From assembly GCF_003938605.1 (NCBI RefSeq), contig NZ_RHWX01000014.1:1-64000 (forward strand): a stretch of 64,000 nucleotides of DNA, in the 5' to 3' direction. Each line of letters opens with the position of its first letter. The stretch's first letter is position 1. The DNA is from Brevundimonas sp. 357 (GTDB taxonomy: Bacteria > Pseudomonadota > Alphaproteobacteria > Caulobacterales > Caulobacteraceae). A model generated the notes under the pieces. The model did not search any database, was not told the DNA's origin, and saw nothing but the letters and a program-made list of their open reading frames with translations. A program made the position numbers and the translations under genes. Of this stretch, positions 7,410 through 17,600 are shown piece after piece.

Positions 7410-9371
7410 CTACTCACGATCGCCATTCGGCTTTCGCGGTGCGCGTTTGATTTCCTTTGGCGTCCCCCTCGCCGCCCCGAGGCGTCCGCCGAGCCCAGCG
7501 CTGGCCGCGCCCTTGCCGGGCGCTTCCGGCCAAGCGGCCGCCGAGGCCGCAGACTTGGCCGTGCGTTTGGTCGATGACGGACCTTCCCCGCCCGGGGACG
7601 CGGCGCTGCTGTGGCCGCTGGCGAGACCCGACGCGCCGTCGCGGCCTTCGGCGGGCGCTGCATTAGCCGCACCGGCGGCGCTCGCCGAGGCGACGATTGA
7701 GCCCGCTTCCGGGCGCTCAGCACCGCCGCCCAGCCCGGCCGTCGCGGCAGTCTCGCCAGCCCTTCCCTTGGCGTCTTGCCCCGCTCCGGCCGCGACGGCC
7801 GCACCGGACGCGCCAGGGGCTTTGCCCTCTGGCCCGCCGGCGTTGGCCGACGCCGCGACAGGGCCTCCATGCGGACCGCCCATCCCAAGGCCATCGGTTC
7901 CCGTGGCGGCGGACCGGATAGGCTCGCGGACGGCTTGCGGGGCCTCAAGCGCCGCTTCCTGTTCGGGCGCCTCGCCGAAGATCGGCGAGTTCGCGGCCTC
8001 CCGGCCGCCTTGCGGCGCAGCGCCGGACGCCGCGCTCCTGGCGGCCGTCGCCGGCTTTGTCCCGCCGCCGCCGCTCTCGCCGCCCCCAGCACGGATCGAG
8101 CCGCCGTCGTTCGCCGCCGCAGGCGCGGCGGTCGGCGCGGCGGTCGGCGTCAGGCTTGGCGCCATCGGCTTTGATCGTTCGGCCGACAGCTGGCGCGCCT
8201 GGGACGACATGGACTGCGCCATCCGGCCGCCCGTCGTCCCGCGCTGGGCCTGGCCGCCCAGCCTCGCGCCGACGTCGTTCGCGGCGGCGCCGGTCAGGTT
8301 CTTGCCCATCTGGCCGACGTGAGAGGCAACGGCGCCGAAACCCGTGCCGCCCTTGCCGCTGGCCTTGCCCTGTTCGCTTGCCAGCTTGGACGCAGCGCTC
8401 ACAGCCGCGCCACCGCCGAGGGCAGAGGCCGCGGCCCCGGCGGCCGCGCCGCCGACAGCCGCCGCCGCCGCTGGCAGGGCCATGCCGGACCCCGGCGACA
8501 CGCCATTGATGATCCCCTGCACGGTGTCGGGAATGGTCTTGGTCAGGGCCAGCATGACGATCGCCGAGCCCAGCATGACCATGACTTCGCTGAAATCCGC
8601 CGGCACACCGCTGGGGCCCAGGTTGTCCGCCCAGCTCTTAATCATGGCTTCGCCGATGCCGACGAGCAGTTGGATCACAAACAGCTTCGCCCCTACGCTC
8701 ACGCAGTAGGTCATTTGTTTGATGGCGAAGTCCTTGGTGAACCGCGAGCCGCCGAAGCCCAACAGCAGCGTCCCGGCCGACATGACGATATAGGCCTCGA
8801 CCAACGCCAGAATGAGGAAGGCCGCCATCAGCGCGAAGCACAGCGCCAGCACGATCGCACAGATGCCGAGCATGATCTTCTCGCCCATCTGTTCGAGGCC
8901 CCAGCCCGAATCCTTCATGGCGTCCATGACCCGCGTGGCCATGTCCATTCCGGCTTCGAAAATATCGGACGGCCGGACCCCGCCAGAACCGCCGCCAGCC
9001 TGCGCGGCGGCGTTGCCCGCCTGACGGAAGCTGTTGATTATGTCCTCGGAAAACTGGCCCGAGTTCAGCAGCAGCCACAGGAAGAAGCCAATGAACATCA
9101 TGCGGCCGACCAGTTCGGCGAGGAAATCGCCGAGGTCCGCGCCTCGAATGGCCATCTTGATAAAGCTGTAGCCAACCTCGATCAGCGCCAGGATGCCGAA
9201 CAGGCCCAGGGCGTAGTTCCGCAGGGTTGGTCCCCACGACGCCGCGCTGTTTCGATACAGGTCAACGATCGAATCCAGCGAGCCTTCGGCGGCGGCGGGG
9301 CCAACGCCGAAGATCAGCGCCGTCGCCGCGCCCAACGTGGCGTAGAGACAGAAGCGGGACATGGGAGCCAT
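7410..9371 (-). CDS. trbL: Conjugal transfer protein TrbL (VirB6-like)
   Basis: TrbL is the polytopic VirB6-type inner-membrane channel protein. The 653 residues show an N-terminal signal-like segment (SRFCLYATLGAATALIFGVG), then several membrane helices between about residues 40 and 290, with the family stretch SYSFIKMAIRGADL-like EVGYSFIKMA near residue 60. The C-terminal half is an unusually long Ala/Gly/Pro low-complexity tail, so the protein is longer than RP4 TrbL (528 residues). ATG 9371 follows trbK by 13 bases; an in-frame ATG at 9362 is an alternative. Confidence 0.9.
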   Translation of the reverse strand: MAPMSRFCLYATLGAATALIFGVGPAAAEGSLDSIVDLYRNSAASWGPTLRNYALGLFGILALIEVGYSFIKMAIRGADLGDFLAELVGRMMFIGFFLWLLLNSGQFSEDIINSFRQAGNAAAQAGGGSGGVRPSDIFEAGMDMATRVMDAMKDSGWGLEQMGEKIMLGICAIVLALCFALMAAFLILALVEAYIVMSAGTLLLGFGGSRFTKDFAIKQMTYCVSVGAKLFVIQLLVGIGEAMIKSWADNLGPSGVPADFSEVMVMLGSAIVMLALTKTIPDTVQGIINGVSPGSGMALPAAAAAVGGAAAGAAASALGGGAAVSAASKLASEQGKASGKGGTGFGAVASHVGQMGKNLTGAAANDVGARLGGQAQRGTTGGRMAQSMSSQARQLSAERSKPMAPSLTPTAAPTAAPAAANDGGSIRAGGGESGGGGTKPATAARSAASGAAPQGGREAANSPIFGEAPEQEAALEAPQAVREPIRSAATGTDGLGMGGPHGGPVAASANAGGPEGKAPGASGAAVAAGAGQDAKGRAGETAATAGLGGGAERPEAGSIVASASAAGAANAAPAEGRDGASGLASGHSSAASPGGEGPSSTKRTAKSAASAAAWPEAPGKGAASAGLGGRLGAARGTPKEIKRAPRKPNGDRE

Positions 9372-9384
9372 GGGCCTGTCGTCC

Positions 9385-9561
9385 TCAGTAGGTGTTGCCG
9401 GTGTATTTCGGACCGTCCCGGCGCGCGGGCGGCGGGTTCGTCGGCGTCGCCGGGCGCGTCTCGCGCCAAGCAGCGTCGTCCTGGCGCGGCGGCGTCTCCG
9501 GTCCCTCGCCACACGCGGCGAGGGCCAGGATCACCGCCCCAAGCATCCAGGCGGCCCGCAT
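9385..9561 (-). CDS. trbK: TrbK-like small lipoprotein (candidate entry exclusion)
   Basis: A 58-residue lipoprotein encoded between trbJ and trbL. The N-terminus MRAAWMLGAVILALAAC is a lipoprotein signal with lipobox LAAC and modified Cys at 17; the mature part is a short Pro-rich segment ending TGNTY. The start overlaps the trbJ stop (TGATG). TrbK at this position in IncP and Ti plasmids is a lipoprotein that mediates entry exclusion. Size, lipobox and position support the call; sequence similarity is low, as is normal for TrbK. Confidence 0.75.
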   Translation of the reverse strand: MRAAWMLGAVILALAACGEGPETPPRQDDAAWRETRPATPTNPPPARRDGPKYTGNTY

Positions 9562-10310
9562 CAGTAGGTGCTTCCCGAGTAGGTGCTTTCGCCGCGCGAG
9601 AAGAATTGCCGGGCGCGCGCATCGCCGACCGCGTTCCGGTCCGCTTCCAGCTGCATCTGTTGGGCTTGCAGCTGGGTCTGCGTCATCAGCAGTTGGCGAA
9701 GACGCTGCATCTGCGCCACGCTTTCCGCCGCCAGTTCATTTCCGACCTGGATAGCCTGCATCTGGCCGCGCGCGGACCCGGCGCGCGATTGCAGCTGGCG
9801 CAGCATCGCCGCCTCGGAGTCCATGCCTTGCGACTGGAGGCCCAGCGCCCGCATGGCCGTCAGGATCGACGAGTTGGATTCGTCGGACCACTGGCGATAC
9901 TTCGCTTGCAGCTGTTCGTCGCTCACGCCGTTCTGGCGGTAGCTTTCGAACGACCCGTAGCGGTCGGCGAACGCCTGATCCAGGTTCGACGCCGTGTAGG
10001 CCAGGCCTTGCGCCTGATCCATCAGGTTGTTGATGGAGGCGAGGTCGCGCGCGACGTCCCCGAACATCTGATCCGGCAGGGCAAGCCCGTCTTGAAGCGC
10101 CTGCTCATACTGCTTGAGTTGGGTGCTCAGCTGCTCCGCTTGCCGCAGTAGCGACAGCGCTTGGTCGGCTTGCTGCTTAAGCTGCGTCACCTGGCTCGCG
10201 CAGTTGGTGCAGTAAACCGCTTGGGCGACAGCGGCCGAGGGCGCCGAGCCCACGCCGGTCAGAGTGAGACTGACGGCGGCGACGGCCGCCAGCAGATGAT
10301 TACGCCGCAT
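9561..10310 (-). CDS. trbJ: Conjugal transfer protein TrbJ (VirB5-like)
   Basis: TrbJ is the periplasmic VirB5-type minor pilus component. The 249-residue precursor begins with a signal peptide (RRNHLLAAVAAVSLTLTG) and has the family motif VYCTNCASQVTQL just after cleavage, followed by long amphipathic helices rich in Gln and Leu. The ATG at 10310 lies inside the trbE end (11-bp overlap), which supplies the AGGA ribosome site. It ends in a one-base overlap with trbK. Confidence 0.92.
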   Translation of the reverse strand: MRRNHLLAAVAAVSLTLTGVGSAPSAAVAQAVYCTNCASQVTQLKQQADQALSLLRQAEQLSTQLKQYEQALQDGLALPDQMFGDVARDLASINNLMDQAQGLAYTASNLDQAFADRYGSFESYRQNGVSDEQLQAKYRQWSDESNSSILTAMRALGLQSQGMDSEAAMLRQLQSRAGSARGQMQAIQVGNELAAESVAQMQRLRQLLMTQTQLQAQQMQLEADRNAVGDARARQFFSRGESTYSGSTY

Positions 10311-12786
10311 GGCGATAGTCCTCCGATTGATAGCGCTGATAGGAGACCCCGCGTTCGCGGAGCCATTCGTAGGGCCACGATGGGCCGTGCGCGGCATGGA
10401 GCGCCTTCACCCGTTTGACGCCTTCCTTGTCGGAGACGGCGACGAACGCCAAAGTGACGGGGCCGAGTTCCAGCGTGAACAGACGGCGGCCGAGCGGGCT
10501 GACGTAGTAGTAGTGCTTCTTCTTCGTCGCGTAGGCGAGGATATCGAGTTCGCGTTCGTTCAGCCCCAATCCGAGGTAAAGATCACGAGGCCCCAACACC
10601 TGATCGGACCCGGAAAGACCGGCTTCCTCATTCGGCAGGAAGATCTTGGTCGGGCAGCTTTCGCGCAGCACGTCCATGATGCCGGAGGCCTGCGCGTCCG
10701 AGAGGCTTTGCGTTGCGATGACGACCGCACAGTTCGCCTTGCGAAGCACCTTGAGCCATTCCCGAATCTTGTCGCGGAACACGTCATTGCCGAGCATCAG
10801 CCAGGCTTCGTCCAGGATCAGCAACGCCGGCTGGCCCGTCAGCGATTTTTCGAAACGGCGGAAGAGATAGAGCAGGACCGGGATCATGTTCTTCGCGCCG
10901 AGGTTCATCAGATCCTCGATTTCGAAGACTGAGAAATCCGCGCCCGCGAGGCCGTCTTGCTCCGCGTCCAGCAGGTCGCCGAGCGCGCCGGTGATCGTGT
11001 AGTGGTTCAGCGCCTCACGGATTTCCTCGTCTTGCACCGTGCCGACAAAGTTGGTCAGCGAGCGGCCGTAGGACGCCTGGCGCATCAGCGAAATGGCGCG
11101 GTGGATTTCCTTGCGCTGGCCCGGCGTCGGCTGCTTACCGGCGGAAAGGGCGAAACAGGTCGCAATCCATTCCTCCGCCCAGGCGGCGTCGCCGGGGGTG
11201 TCCAGGTGTTGGAGCGGACACAGCTTCGGCGACTGTTCGTTGTCCGGCGACAGATCATAGTGCTTGCCGCCGGACGCCAGGACGAGAGGCAACATCGAGT
11301 TGCCCTTATCGAAGGCGGTGATCGTGGCGCCGCGATAGCGCCGGAACTGCGCGGCGATCGTGGACAGCAGCACCGATTTGCCCGCGCCCGTGGGGCCGAA
11401 CACCAAGGTATGGCCCAGGTCGCCGACGTGGAGATTCAGGCGGAACGGCGTCGCGCCGGACGTGGCGCCCTGCAGTAGAGGCGGCGAACCTTCCTCATAG
11501 AACGGGCAAGGGTTCTCGGGCAGGCCCGGCCAGGCGATCGACAGCGGCGCCATGTCGGCCACCGCAAGCGAATGCACCAAGGGCCGCCGGACATTGGGGA
11601 TGACGTGGCCGGGCAGCGAGCCCAGCCATGCTTCCATGGCGTTCACCGTCTCAACGCGCGTCGCGAAGCCCAGCTTGCGGATCTCGGCCGCGATCGTCCT
11701 TGCGTCGGCCAGGACGTCCTTTGCGACGGGGCCGGTCAAGGTGATCGTGGGGGTGTAGTAACCGAAAGCCACCAGGGCGCTTTGGGCGTCCGTCATGGCG
11801 GCTTCCGTCTCCGCGGTCATCGCAACGGCGTCGAGGTTCGTCGCCGGCCCGCCCTGCTTCATCACCTGCGAAATGAAGCCGCGTTCCGCCTGCTTCCAGC
11901 GGCGTTGACCCTTCTTGAGGATCGCCATGGCCTCAACCAGGTCGAGAGGAAGGAACCGCGTCGTGAAGCGATACGGGATCGCCATGTGGTTCATCAGGTC
12001 CAGGATCCCCGGCATACTTTCTGCCGGGAAGCCCTCGATCGCCACGACGGCCTGGAAGTTGTCGCCGATCTTCGGCGTATCGCCGACGTAGAGTTCCTGG
12101 CCGCCGATCAGGGCGTCCAGATACATCGGCACCGGCGGAATATTGATCCCGTGTTGCAGGCCGGTCAGCACGAAGTGCAGGTAGTTGACGAGTTCGTCTT
12201 GCAGATGCTCCCGGCCGTGGTCGTCGGTGAACCGGAACGACTTGAGCCGACGCATTTCCAGCACGTCGGAGAGGTTGTCTTGCAGTTCGCCCAGCACCCT
12301 TTCGAAGTTCTGGTGGTGCTTCTTGGCCAGGTCATCCTTGGTCGAATTGTCGTCGTCATAGACGAAATCCGCCAGCTTGCTCGACGCCTTGATCGGCGGC
12401 GTCCACATCACGCACAGGACGTTTTCGGTCTCGTAATGCTCACCTTCGGCCAAGGCGGTCGCGCGCCGTTCTTCGTCAATCAGGTGTGTGATCGGATCGG
12501 CGAAATGCGACGCGGCGGGGTCCGAATACGCCGCGACAGGCATCCGCACGGAGTCGAACCAGAGCGCCCAGCCCGTTCCGAGCCGGGTCAGGGCGTCGTT
12601 CACTCGACGGGACACCAGGTTAAGGCGCTCGTTCGTGCTGCTTTCGCTGTCTTCGCCGCGATAGAAAAACGCCGAGAGCAGCGCGCCGTCTTTGCACAGG
12701 ATCACGCCGTCATCGACCAGCGCGGCCCAATTGAGCAGATCAGGAACGCCCTTGGCCTTGGACCGGAAAGGTTGGAGGAAGTTCAT
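10300..12786 (-). CDS. trbE: Conjugal transfer ATPase TrbE (VirB4-like)
   Basis: TrbE is the VirB4-type ATPase that powers pilus assembly and substrate transfer at the inner membrane. The 828-residue product (RP4 TrbE is about 850) has the N-terminal CagE/TrbE/VirB domain and a C-terminal AAA+ domain with Walker A FGPTGAGKSVLLS near residue 460, Walker B ALLILDEAWLML and the motif VVIATQSLSDA. The ATG at 12786 is 8 bases after the trbD stop. Intact. Confidence 0.96.
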   Translation of the reverse strand: MNFLQPFRSKAKGVPDLLNWAALVDDGVILCKDGALLSAFFYRGEDSESSTNERLNLVSRRVNDALTRLGTGWALWFDSVRMPVAAYSDPAASHFADPITHLIDEERRATALAEGEHYETENVLCVMWTPPIKASSKLADFVYDDDNSTKDDLAKKHHQNFERVLGELQDNLSDVLEMRRLKSFRFTDDHGREHLQDELVNYLHFVLTGLQHGINIPPVPMYLDALIGGQELYVGDTPKIGDNFQAVVAIEGFPAESMPGILDLMNHMAIPYRFTTRFLPLDLVEAMAILKKGQRRWKQAERGFISQVMKQGGPATNLDAVAMTAETEAAMTDAQSALVAFGYYTPTITLTGPVAKDVLADARTIAAEIRKLGFATRVETVNAMEAWLGSLPGHVIPNVRRPLVHSLAVADMAPLSIAWPGLPENPCPFYEEGSPPLLQGATSGATPFRLNLHVGDLGHTLVFGPTGAGKSVLLSTIAAQFRRYRGATITAFDKGNSMLPLVLASGGKHYDLSPDNEQSPKLCPLQHLDTPGDAAWAEEWIATCFALSAGKQPTPGQRKEIHRAISLMRQASYGRSLTNFVGTVQDEEIREALNHYTITGALGDLLDAEQDGLAGADFSVFEIEDLMNLGAKNMIPVLLYLFRRFEKSLTGQPALLILDEAWLMLGNDVFRDKIREWLKVLRKANCAVVIATQSLSDAQASGIMDVLRESCPTKIFLPNEEAGLSGSDQVLGPRDLYLGLGLNERELDILAYATKKKHYYYVSPLGRRLFTLELGPVTLAFVAVSDKEGVKRVKALHAAHGPSWPYEWLRERGVSYQRYQSEDYRHAA

Positions 12787-12794
12787 GGGGTGCG

Positions 12795-13082
12795 CTACTC
12801 CTGGCGCCAGTGGCGCGAGCGGGGCGCGTAGTAACCGCTGTATTTCAGCTGGCGCAGATAGACCTTGCTCATTTCAGGGTCTGCCTTGGCCATCAGACGC
12901 AGCAGGTAGAGGTTCGCGCCGTAGAGAAGGAAACCGACCACGGCGGCCACCCAGTTCATCGCCGAAGCGACGAGACCGAAGGCCACCAGGCCGGTCATCA
13001 GCACCAACTCGCGCTCCCCGCCCGCAATCAGCGTCGGGCGATGGAGCGCGCGGTGCAGGGGTGTCCGCCGGCGGTCGATCAC
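12795..13082 (-). CDS. trbD: Conjugal transfer protein TrbD (VirB3-like)
   Basis: A 95-residue VirB3-type inner-membrane protein. It has the conserved GGERELVLMTGLVAFGL opening, two membrane helices between about residues 28 and 65, and the family ending LMAKADPEMSKVYLRQLKYSGYY. The start is GTG at 13082, overlapping the trbC stop by four bases (GTGA). The order trbC-trbD-trbE is as in RP4 and Ti plasmids. Confidence 0.93.
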   Translation of the reverse strand: MIDRRRTPLHRALHRPTLIAGGERELVLMTGLVAFGLVASAMNWVAAVVGFLLYGANLYLLRLMAKADPEMSKVYLRQLKYSGYYAPRSRHWRQE

Positions 13083-13459
13083 GACAGGGCGACCATCCCG
13101 GCGGGCAGCGCAATCATGGCGCCGACGCCGAACAGGGTCGTCAGGATCGAGGATGCGCCGACGATCAGCGCGATCACGAAGATCAGCATGACCATCTTGC
13201 GGACGAACTCATTCATTTCCCCACCCCAGATCAGCATGGCGCCGGTGACGACGATGCCGAGCAGGGAAATCACCATGGCGACAGGGCCGGTGATCGAGCG
13301 TTGCAGCGTTTGCAGCCCGTTCTCCCAGGGCAGACCCGCGCCCGATGACGAGGCTTCCACGATGCCCGGCAAGGTGACGGCGAGGACGCCGACCGCCAGC
13401 ATCGGGGCCGACTTCTTGAGACTGGCGGCCAAACGGCCCGCCTTCGTTTGGGTGTTCAT
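13079..13459 (-). CDS. trbC: TrbC pilin precursor (VirB2-like)
   Basis: TrbC is the major pilin subunit. The 126-residue precursor has a long signal peptide region, then the conserved LPWENGLQTLQRSITGPVA and two membrane helices with GGEMNEFVRKMVM between them. In IncP the mature TrbC is cyclised by the TraF peptidase; a TraF homologue is present here at 45574-46164, which supports the same maturation. It lies 9 bases after trbB. Confidence 0.93.
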   Translation of the reverse strand: MNTQTKAGRLAASLKKSAPMLAVGVLAVTLPGIVEASSSGAGLPWENGLQTLQRSITGPVAMVISLLGIVVTGAMLIWGGEMNEFVRKMVMLIFVIALIVGASSILTTLFGVGAMIALPAGMVALS

Positions 13460-13468
13460 AGTATTTCC

Positions 13469-14440
13469 CTAGTTTTCGATGACTTCGGTTTCGTAGTCGC
13501 GGCCGTTCCACTTGATGACACGGCGCAGTTCACGGACCCGACGCCCCTTGGGCGTCTTGCCGATCACGACGACGAGGTTTATCGCCGCCGCAATTTCGTC
13601 CTGGGCGGGCGTCGGGCGCGCCTCCGCAACCAGGCTTTCGATACGGGTCAGCCCCGAGCGCGCGTCGTTCGCGTGAACGGTCGCGGCTCCGCCGGGGTGA
13701 CCCGTATTCCAGGCTTTCAGAAGCGCCAGCGCTTCGCCGCCCCGGACCTCACCCACGATGATGCGGTCCGGCCGCATACGCATGGTGACCTTGAGCAGCT
13801 TTTGAAGATCGACCGAGGCGTTGGAACGCAGGATCGTCTTGTTCTCCGCCTGGCATTGCAGTTCGTTCGTATCTTCCAGGATCACCAGACGGTCATCCGG
13901 GGTCAGCCGCGCGATCCCATGGAGGATCGCGTTCGTCAGCGTCGTCTTCCCGGAGCCGGTGCCGCCGACGACAAGAATGTTCTGCTTCTCGACAATGGCG
14001 GTCTCGATCGCGGCGCATTGCGCCTGCGTCATGATCCCGCTCTCGACATACTCCGCCAGGGTGAACACCTTGGTCGCCTTGAGGCGAATCGCGAACGTGG
14101 GGGCGCTGGCGATGGGCGGAATAACGCCTTCGAACCGCTGGCCGCCCAGCGGCAGTTCGCATTCCAAGATCGGGTTTTGCGCCGTGATCGTCGTATTCAG
14201 GTAAGCCGCGATCGTCGCCATGGCCGCTTCGGCCTGAGACGCCGGCATGGCGCATTCGCGAACCATGCCCTGGCCAAGCCGCTCGACCCACAGGTAGCCG
14301 TCCGCGTTGAGCATGATTTCGATGACTTCGGGGTCTTCAAGCCAGGCGCAGATCAGCGGCCCAAGCTGGCGTCGCAGCTGTTCCCGCCCGCGCCTCTGGC
14401 TTTGTTCCCGCGCATTCAGCGGAGTTGCATCATCGGCCAT
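13469..14440 (-). CDS. trbB: Conjugal transfer ATPase TrbB (VirB11-like)
   Basis: TrbB is the hexameric VirB11-type ATPase at the base of the mating channel. The 323 residues show the family N-terminus (LEDPEVIEIMLNADGYLWVERLG), Walker A VGGTGSGKTTLTNAI near residue 158, the Asp box LVILEDTNELQC, Walker B MRPDRIIVGEVRG and the His box GHPGGAATVHAND. It is the first gene of the trb operon; an 18-bp palindromic operator lies 85 bases upstream at 14525-14542. Confidence 0.96.
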   Translation of the reverse strand: MADDATPLNAREQSQRRGREQLRRQLGPLICAWLEDPEVIEIMLNADGYLWVERLGQGMVRECAMPASQAEAAMATIAAYLNTTITAQNPILECELPLGGQRFEGVIPPIASAPTFAIRLKATKVFTLAEYVESGIMTQAQCAAIETAIVEKQNILVVGGTGSGKTTLTNAILHGIARLTPDDRLVILEDTNELQCQAENKTILRSNASVDLQKLLKVTMRMRPDRIIVGEVRGGEALALLKAWNTGHPGGAATVHANDARSGLTRIESLVAEARPTPAQDEIAAAINLVVVIGKTPKGRRVRELRRVIKWNGRDYETEVIEN

Positions 14441-14524
14441 TCGACCGCCACCCGTTCAACGGTCCGCCCACCCAGCGAACCATGGCGATATTGCCATATT
14501 CGCAAGTCCGCTCCAAGCAGTTTT

Positions 14525-14542
14525 TATCAACGATCGGCTATA
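14525..14542 (-). promoter_or_regulatory. Palindromic operator upstream of trbB
   Basis: TATCAACGATCGGCTATA is one of eleven copies of an 18-bp palindrome centred on CGATCG or a close variant. It lies between the adhesin terminator and trbB. AT-rich arms resemble -10 boxes, so a bound protein would cover the promoter of the whole trb operon. The binding protein is unknown. Confidence 0.65.
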
Positions 14543-14547
14543 AACTA

Positions 14548-14574
14548 GGGCGGCGGATCAATGACCCGCCGCCC
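14548..14574 (-). terminator. Terminator of the adhesin gene
   Basis: GGGCGGCGG and CCGCCGCCC form a perfect 9-bp stem with a 9-base loop, 66 bases beyond the adhesin stop codon. There is no strong T run on the minus strand, so efficiency is uncertain. It separates the adhesin from the trb promoter region. Confidence 0.5.
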
Positions 14575-14639
14575 GTATACTTAACTCCGCGTTACAGCCC
14601 GCCCCTTTTATTTGGCGTCCATCCTTGCGCGGTTCGCGC

Positions 14640-17600
14640 TCAGAACTTCACGCCGAGGCTCAGGCGCACCCGCCCGTCCTGTGCGGTGTCGTTCACCGTC
14701 GTCCCTTCGTAGTCCACAGACCAGTTGACGCCGTTGACGCCGCGCCAGGTCACGCCCACGCCAAGAACCAGGTTCTTGTCGTCGTAGGGGGCCAACTCGA
14801 CGCTGTAACGAGGGCTTTCCGTCCAGTCCGAATAGCGGACACCTGTTTCGCCGCCGTTCTTGACCTCCTGGCGATACTCAGCCCGGAAGGTCGGCAACAG
14901 ATCGCCAGCGCGGAAGCGGAACAGGTAGTCGCCGTGGACCCCGAGCGCCGCCGTGACCCGCGTGGACTTCTGTTCTTCGAAGTCCAGCGCCCACATATCG
15001 TCGCCGGTTTCCGTGAAGCCCCCGAGTTCAATGTCGGCGAATTCCACCCTGGCATAGGGTGAATAGTGCAGGCGCCGTCCTCGATGCTCCCATCCGGCCG
15101 AGACCGCGCCGAACAGCTGGCGGCCGTCGCGCTCGCTGTCCAACAGAGCGCTCGCCTCTGCGGCCCAGCGTTTGGCCTCGTAGGCCATGGCGGTATAGCC
15201 CAAGACGCCATCCACGAAGACCGAGCGGCGCGGTTGCCACGAGCCATAGACGAACCCGCTATAGGCGTCGGCCGTCGTGTGCGTCCCGTTCAAGCCAACG
15301 CGGCTGTCGTCCCGGCCGAAGCCGCCGCCCAAGCCCACCAGAAGGTTGTCGCTGACACCCCAATCGACGCCGGCCGTGAGGCCGTCCGTGCTGAAACGGA
15401 AGCCCTCGCGCACCCGGTCACGCCGTTTGAACCCAAGGTCCACGGCGCCGTCCAGCCACCAGCTGGCGTGTCCCTGCCCGATTTCACCGGAGGCGCCCGG
15501 CCGGGCCTCGCCGTTCGAACCGCCGACGTGTTCCACCATACCGGCCGCGATCATGTAATCGCGTTGGCGCTCCATGATGGGGTTGTCGCCGGGAATATCG
15601 GCAAGGCTTTCCATCGGCACCAGCGACAGTCCGACGCTGTTGCGGCGGGCTTGGCCGCCGTGCACCGATTCAAGGCGACGCATGACGTTCGCAACCTGGA
15701 CGCCCGAGAAGCGATAAGCGGCCTGGGTCTGCGCGTTGATAAGGCCCGCGACTTCGGGATCCCGCGATGGGTCGGGACGCTCGCGAACCGTCACCCTCAC
15801 CAGACCTTCGTCCGAGACCGCGAAGGCGTTGGCCAGGGTGTATCGGATTTCCACAACGCCGCTGAACGCCCCCTCCGGGACGACATTCAGGCCATACTGG
15901 CCTGGCGTCGGCGTCCGCAGGGTCACCTTCGCCGCATCGCTGGGGGTGATGCTGACAATGTTCGCGGCCGTGAAGGGCCCGCCTTCGGCCCGCTCCATCA
16001 GATCCACGTCAACAGGCCGACCTTGCCACGTCTCAACTTCGATGACGGGGCCGGTCACGGGACGCGGGTTGACGATAGCGGTCACCGTCGCGGGCTCCGA
16101 CCAGCCATAGCGGTTCTCGACCGCAAAGCGGAACGTTGCCACGCCCGTCCAGTCCGCGTCCGGGTAGAACACGACCTTGAGGCCTTCCACGACCGCGCGG
16201 CCGCCGTGGCCTTGTGGCGTGGAGCCGCCGCCCTGGATCAAACGCACCGATTGGAACGGCCCGTTGTCCAGCCCCGCCGTGACGTCGAACACAATCGGTT
16301 CGCCGGACAGCCCCGTCTTTTCCAACGAGTCCGGTTCGGGCGCAGGCCCGCCCTCGACCGTGATCGTGGCCGTGGCGATCTCCGAAGCGCCGCCGGGGCC
16401 GTTCAGGCGGAACGTGAAGCTGTCCTTGCCGACGAATCGGGTTCCTGGCGAATAGGTCGCTTTCAGACCGTCCAGCACGACGACGCCGTGTTTCGGCTGG
16501 CTGACGATGGCGGCCGCCTCGATGAAGCGGTCCGTCTCGTCGCCGAGCGCCAGTTGCACGGGTTCCTCCATGCCCGTCGTGGCCGCGACGTCCAGGGCGA
16601 CCGGCTCTGGCGCGCCGACAGTCACTTTGACGACGGCGGGGGCGGACGCACCGCCTGGGCCGCGCGCGACGAAAGTGAATTCGTCTTCCCCAGCGAAGCC
16701 TTTGGCCGGGGTGTATGTCGCCGTGTCGCCCTCGATGACGACGCTTCCGTTGGACGGCTGCGACGCCAGGTCATAGCCGTCCACAATCCCGGTCCCCGAC
16801 AAAGTGCCGGCCACAGGGGTTTCGAACGGCGTCGAGAGCGTCAGGCCCTCGGCCGCGATCGGCGCATCCGGCAGACCAACCTTGACGGTCACAGTCGCCG
16901 GGGCAGAGACGCCGCCGGGGCCTTCGGCTACGAACGTGAATGCGTCAGCCCCATAGAACTCCGACGCGGGTGTGTAGGTCACCTTATCGCCGACCAGGAC
17001 TGCGCGGCCGTTCTCCGGCTGGCTGTCCAGGCGCAGGCTCGTCACCACGCCCGAAGCGCTCAGCTGGCCCGTTACGGGCTGCTCATAGTCCGTCGTAAGC
17101 ACCAGATCCTTTGCCGCAACGGGCGCCTCCGGCCGACCGACGCTGATCCGCACCGTGGCTTCGGCCGACGTGCCGCCCGGTCCCTCGGCGATGAAGGTGA
17201 AGGAGTCGGCCCCGAAGTAGGCGGCGGCCGGGGTATAGGTCACCCGATCGCCGACCAGGACTGCACGGCCATGGGCCGGTTGGGACGCCAGGACGAGGCG
17301 GGACACGACGCCGGTGGCGGCCAGCCTGCCTTCGACCGGCGTTTCGTAGGGCGTCGAAAGCGCCAGGTCGGCGGCGGCCACGGGCGCGCCTGGGCGAATG
17401 ACCGTCACCGCCACCGTAGCCGGGTTTGATTCACCCCCCGGCCCTTGCGCGACATAGGTAAAGGCGTCCGCACCATAGTAGCCCGCCGCCGGGGTATAGG
17501 TGACGACAGCGCCTTGCACCGCCACAGCGCCGTGCGTCGGGTGGTCGCGGATCACAAACCCGTCGAACACGCCCGTGGCGCGCAGCGTCGTGGAGCCCGG

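Noticed and set aside
5630..12831. Several long plus-strand open frames opposite trb genes
   Set aside because: Shadows caused by high GC third positions. Their translations have no recognisable domain, while the minus-strand frames are a complete, ordered trb operon with overlapping starts and stops.
15066..17429. Long plus-strand open frame opposite the adhesin
   Set aside because: It is the antisense shadow of repeat-rich GC-biased coding sequence. The product is Arg/His-rich low complexity with no domain or ribosome site, and the minus strand carries a clear autotransporter.
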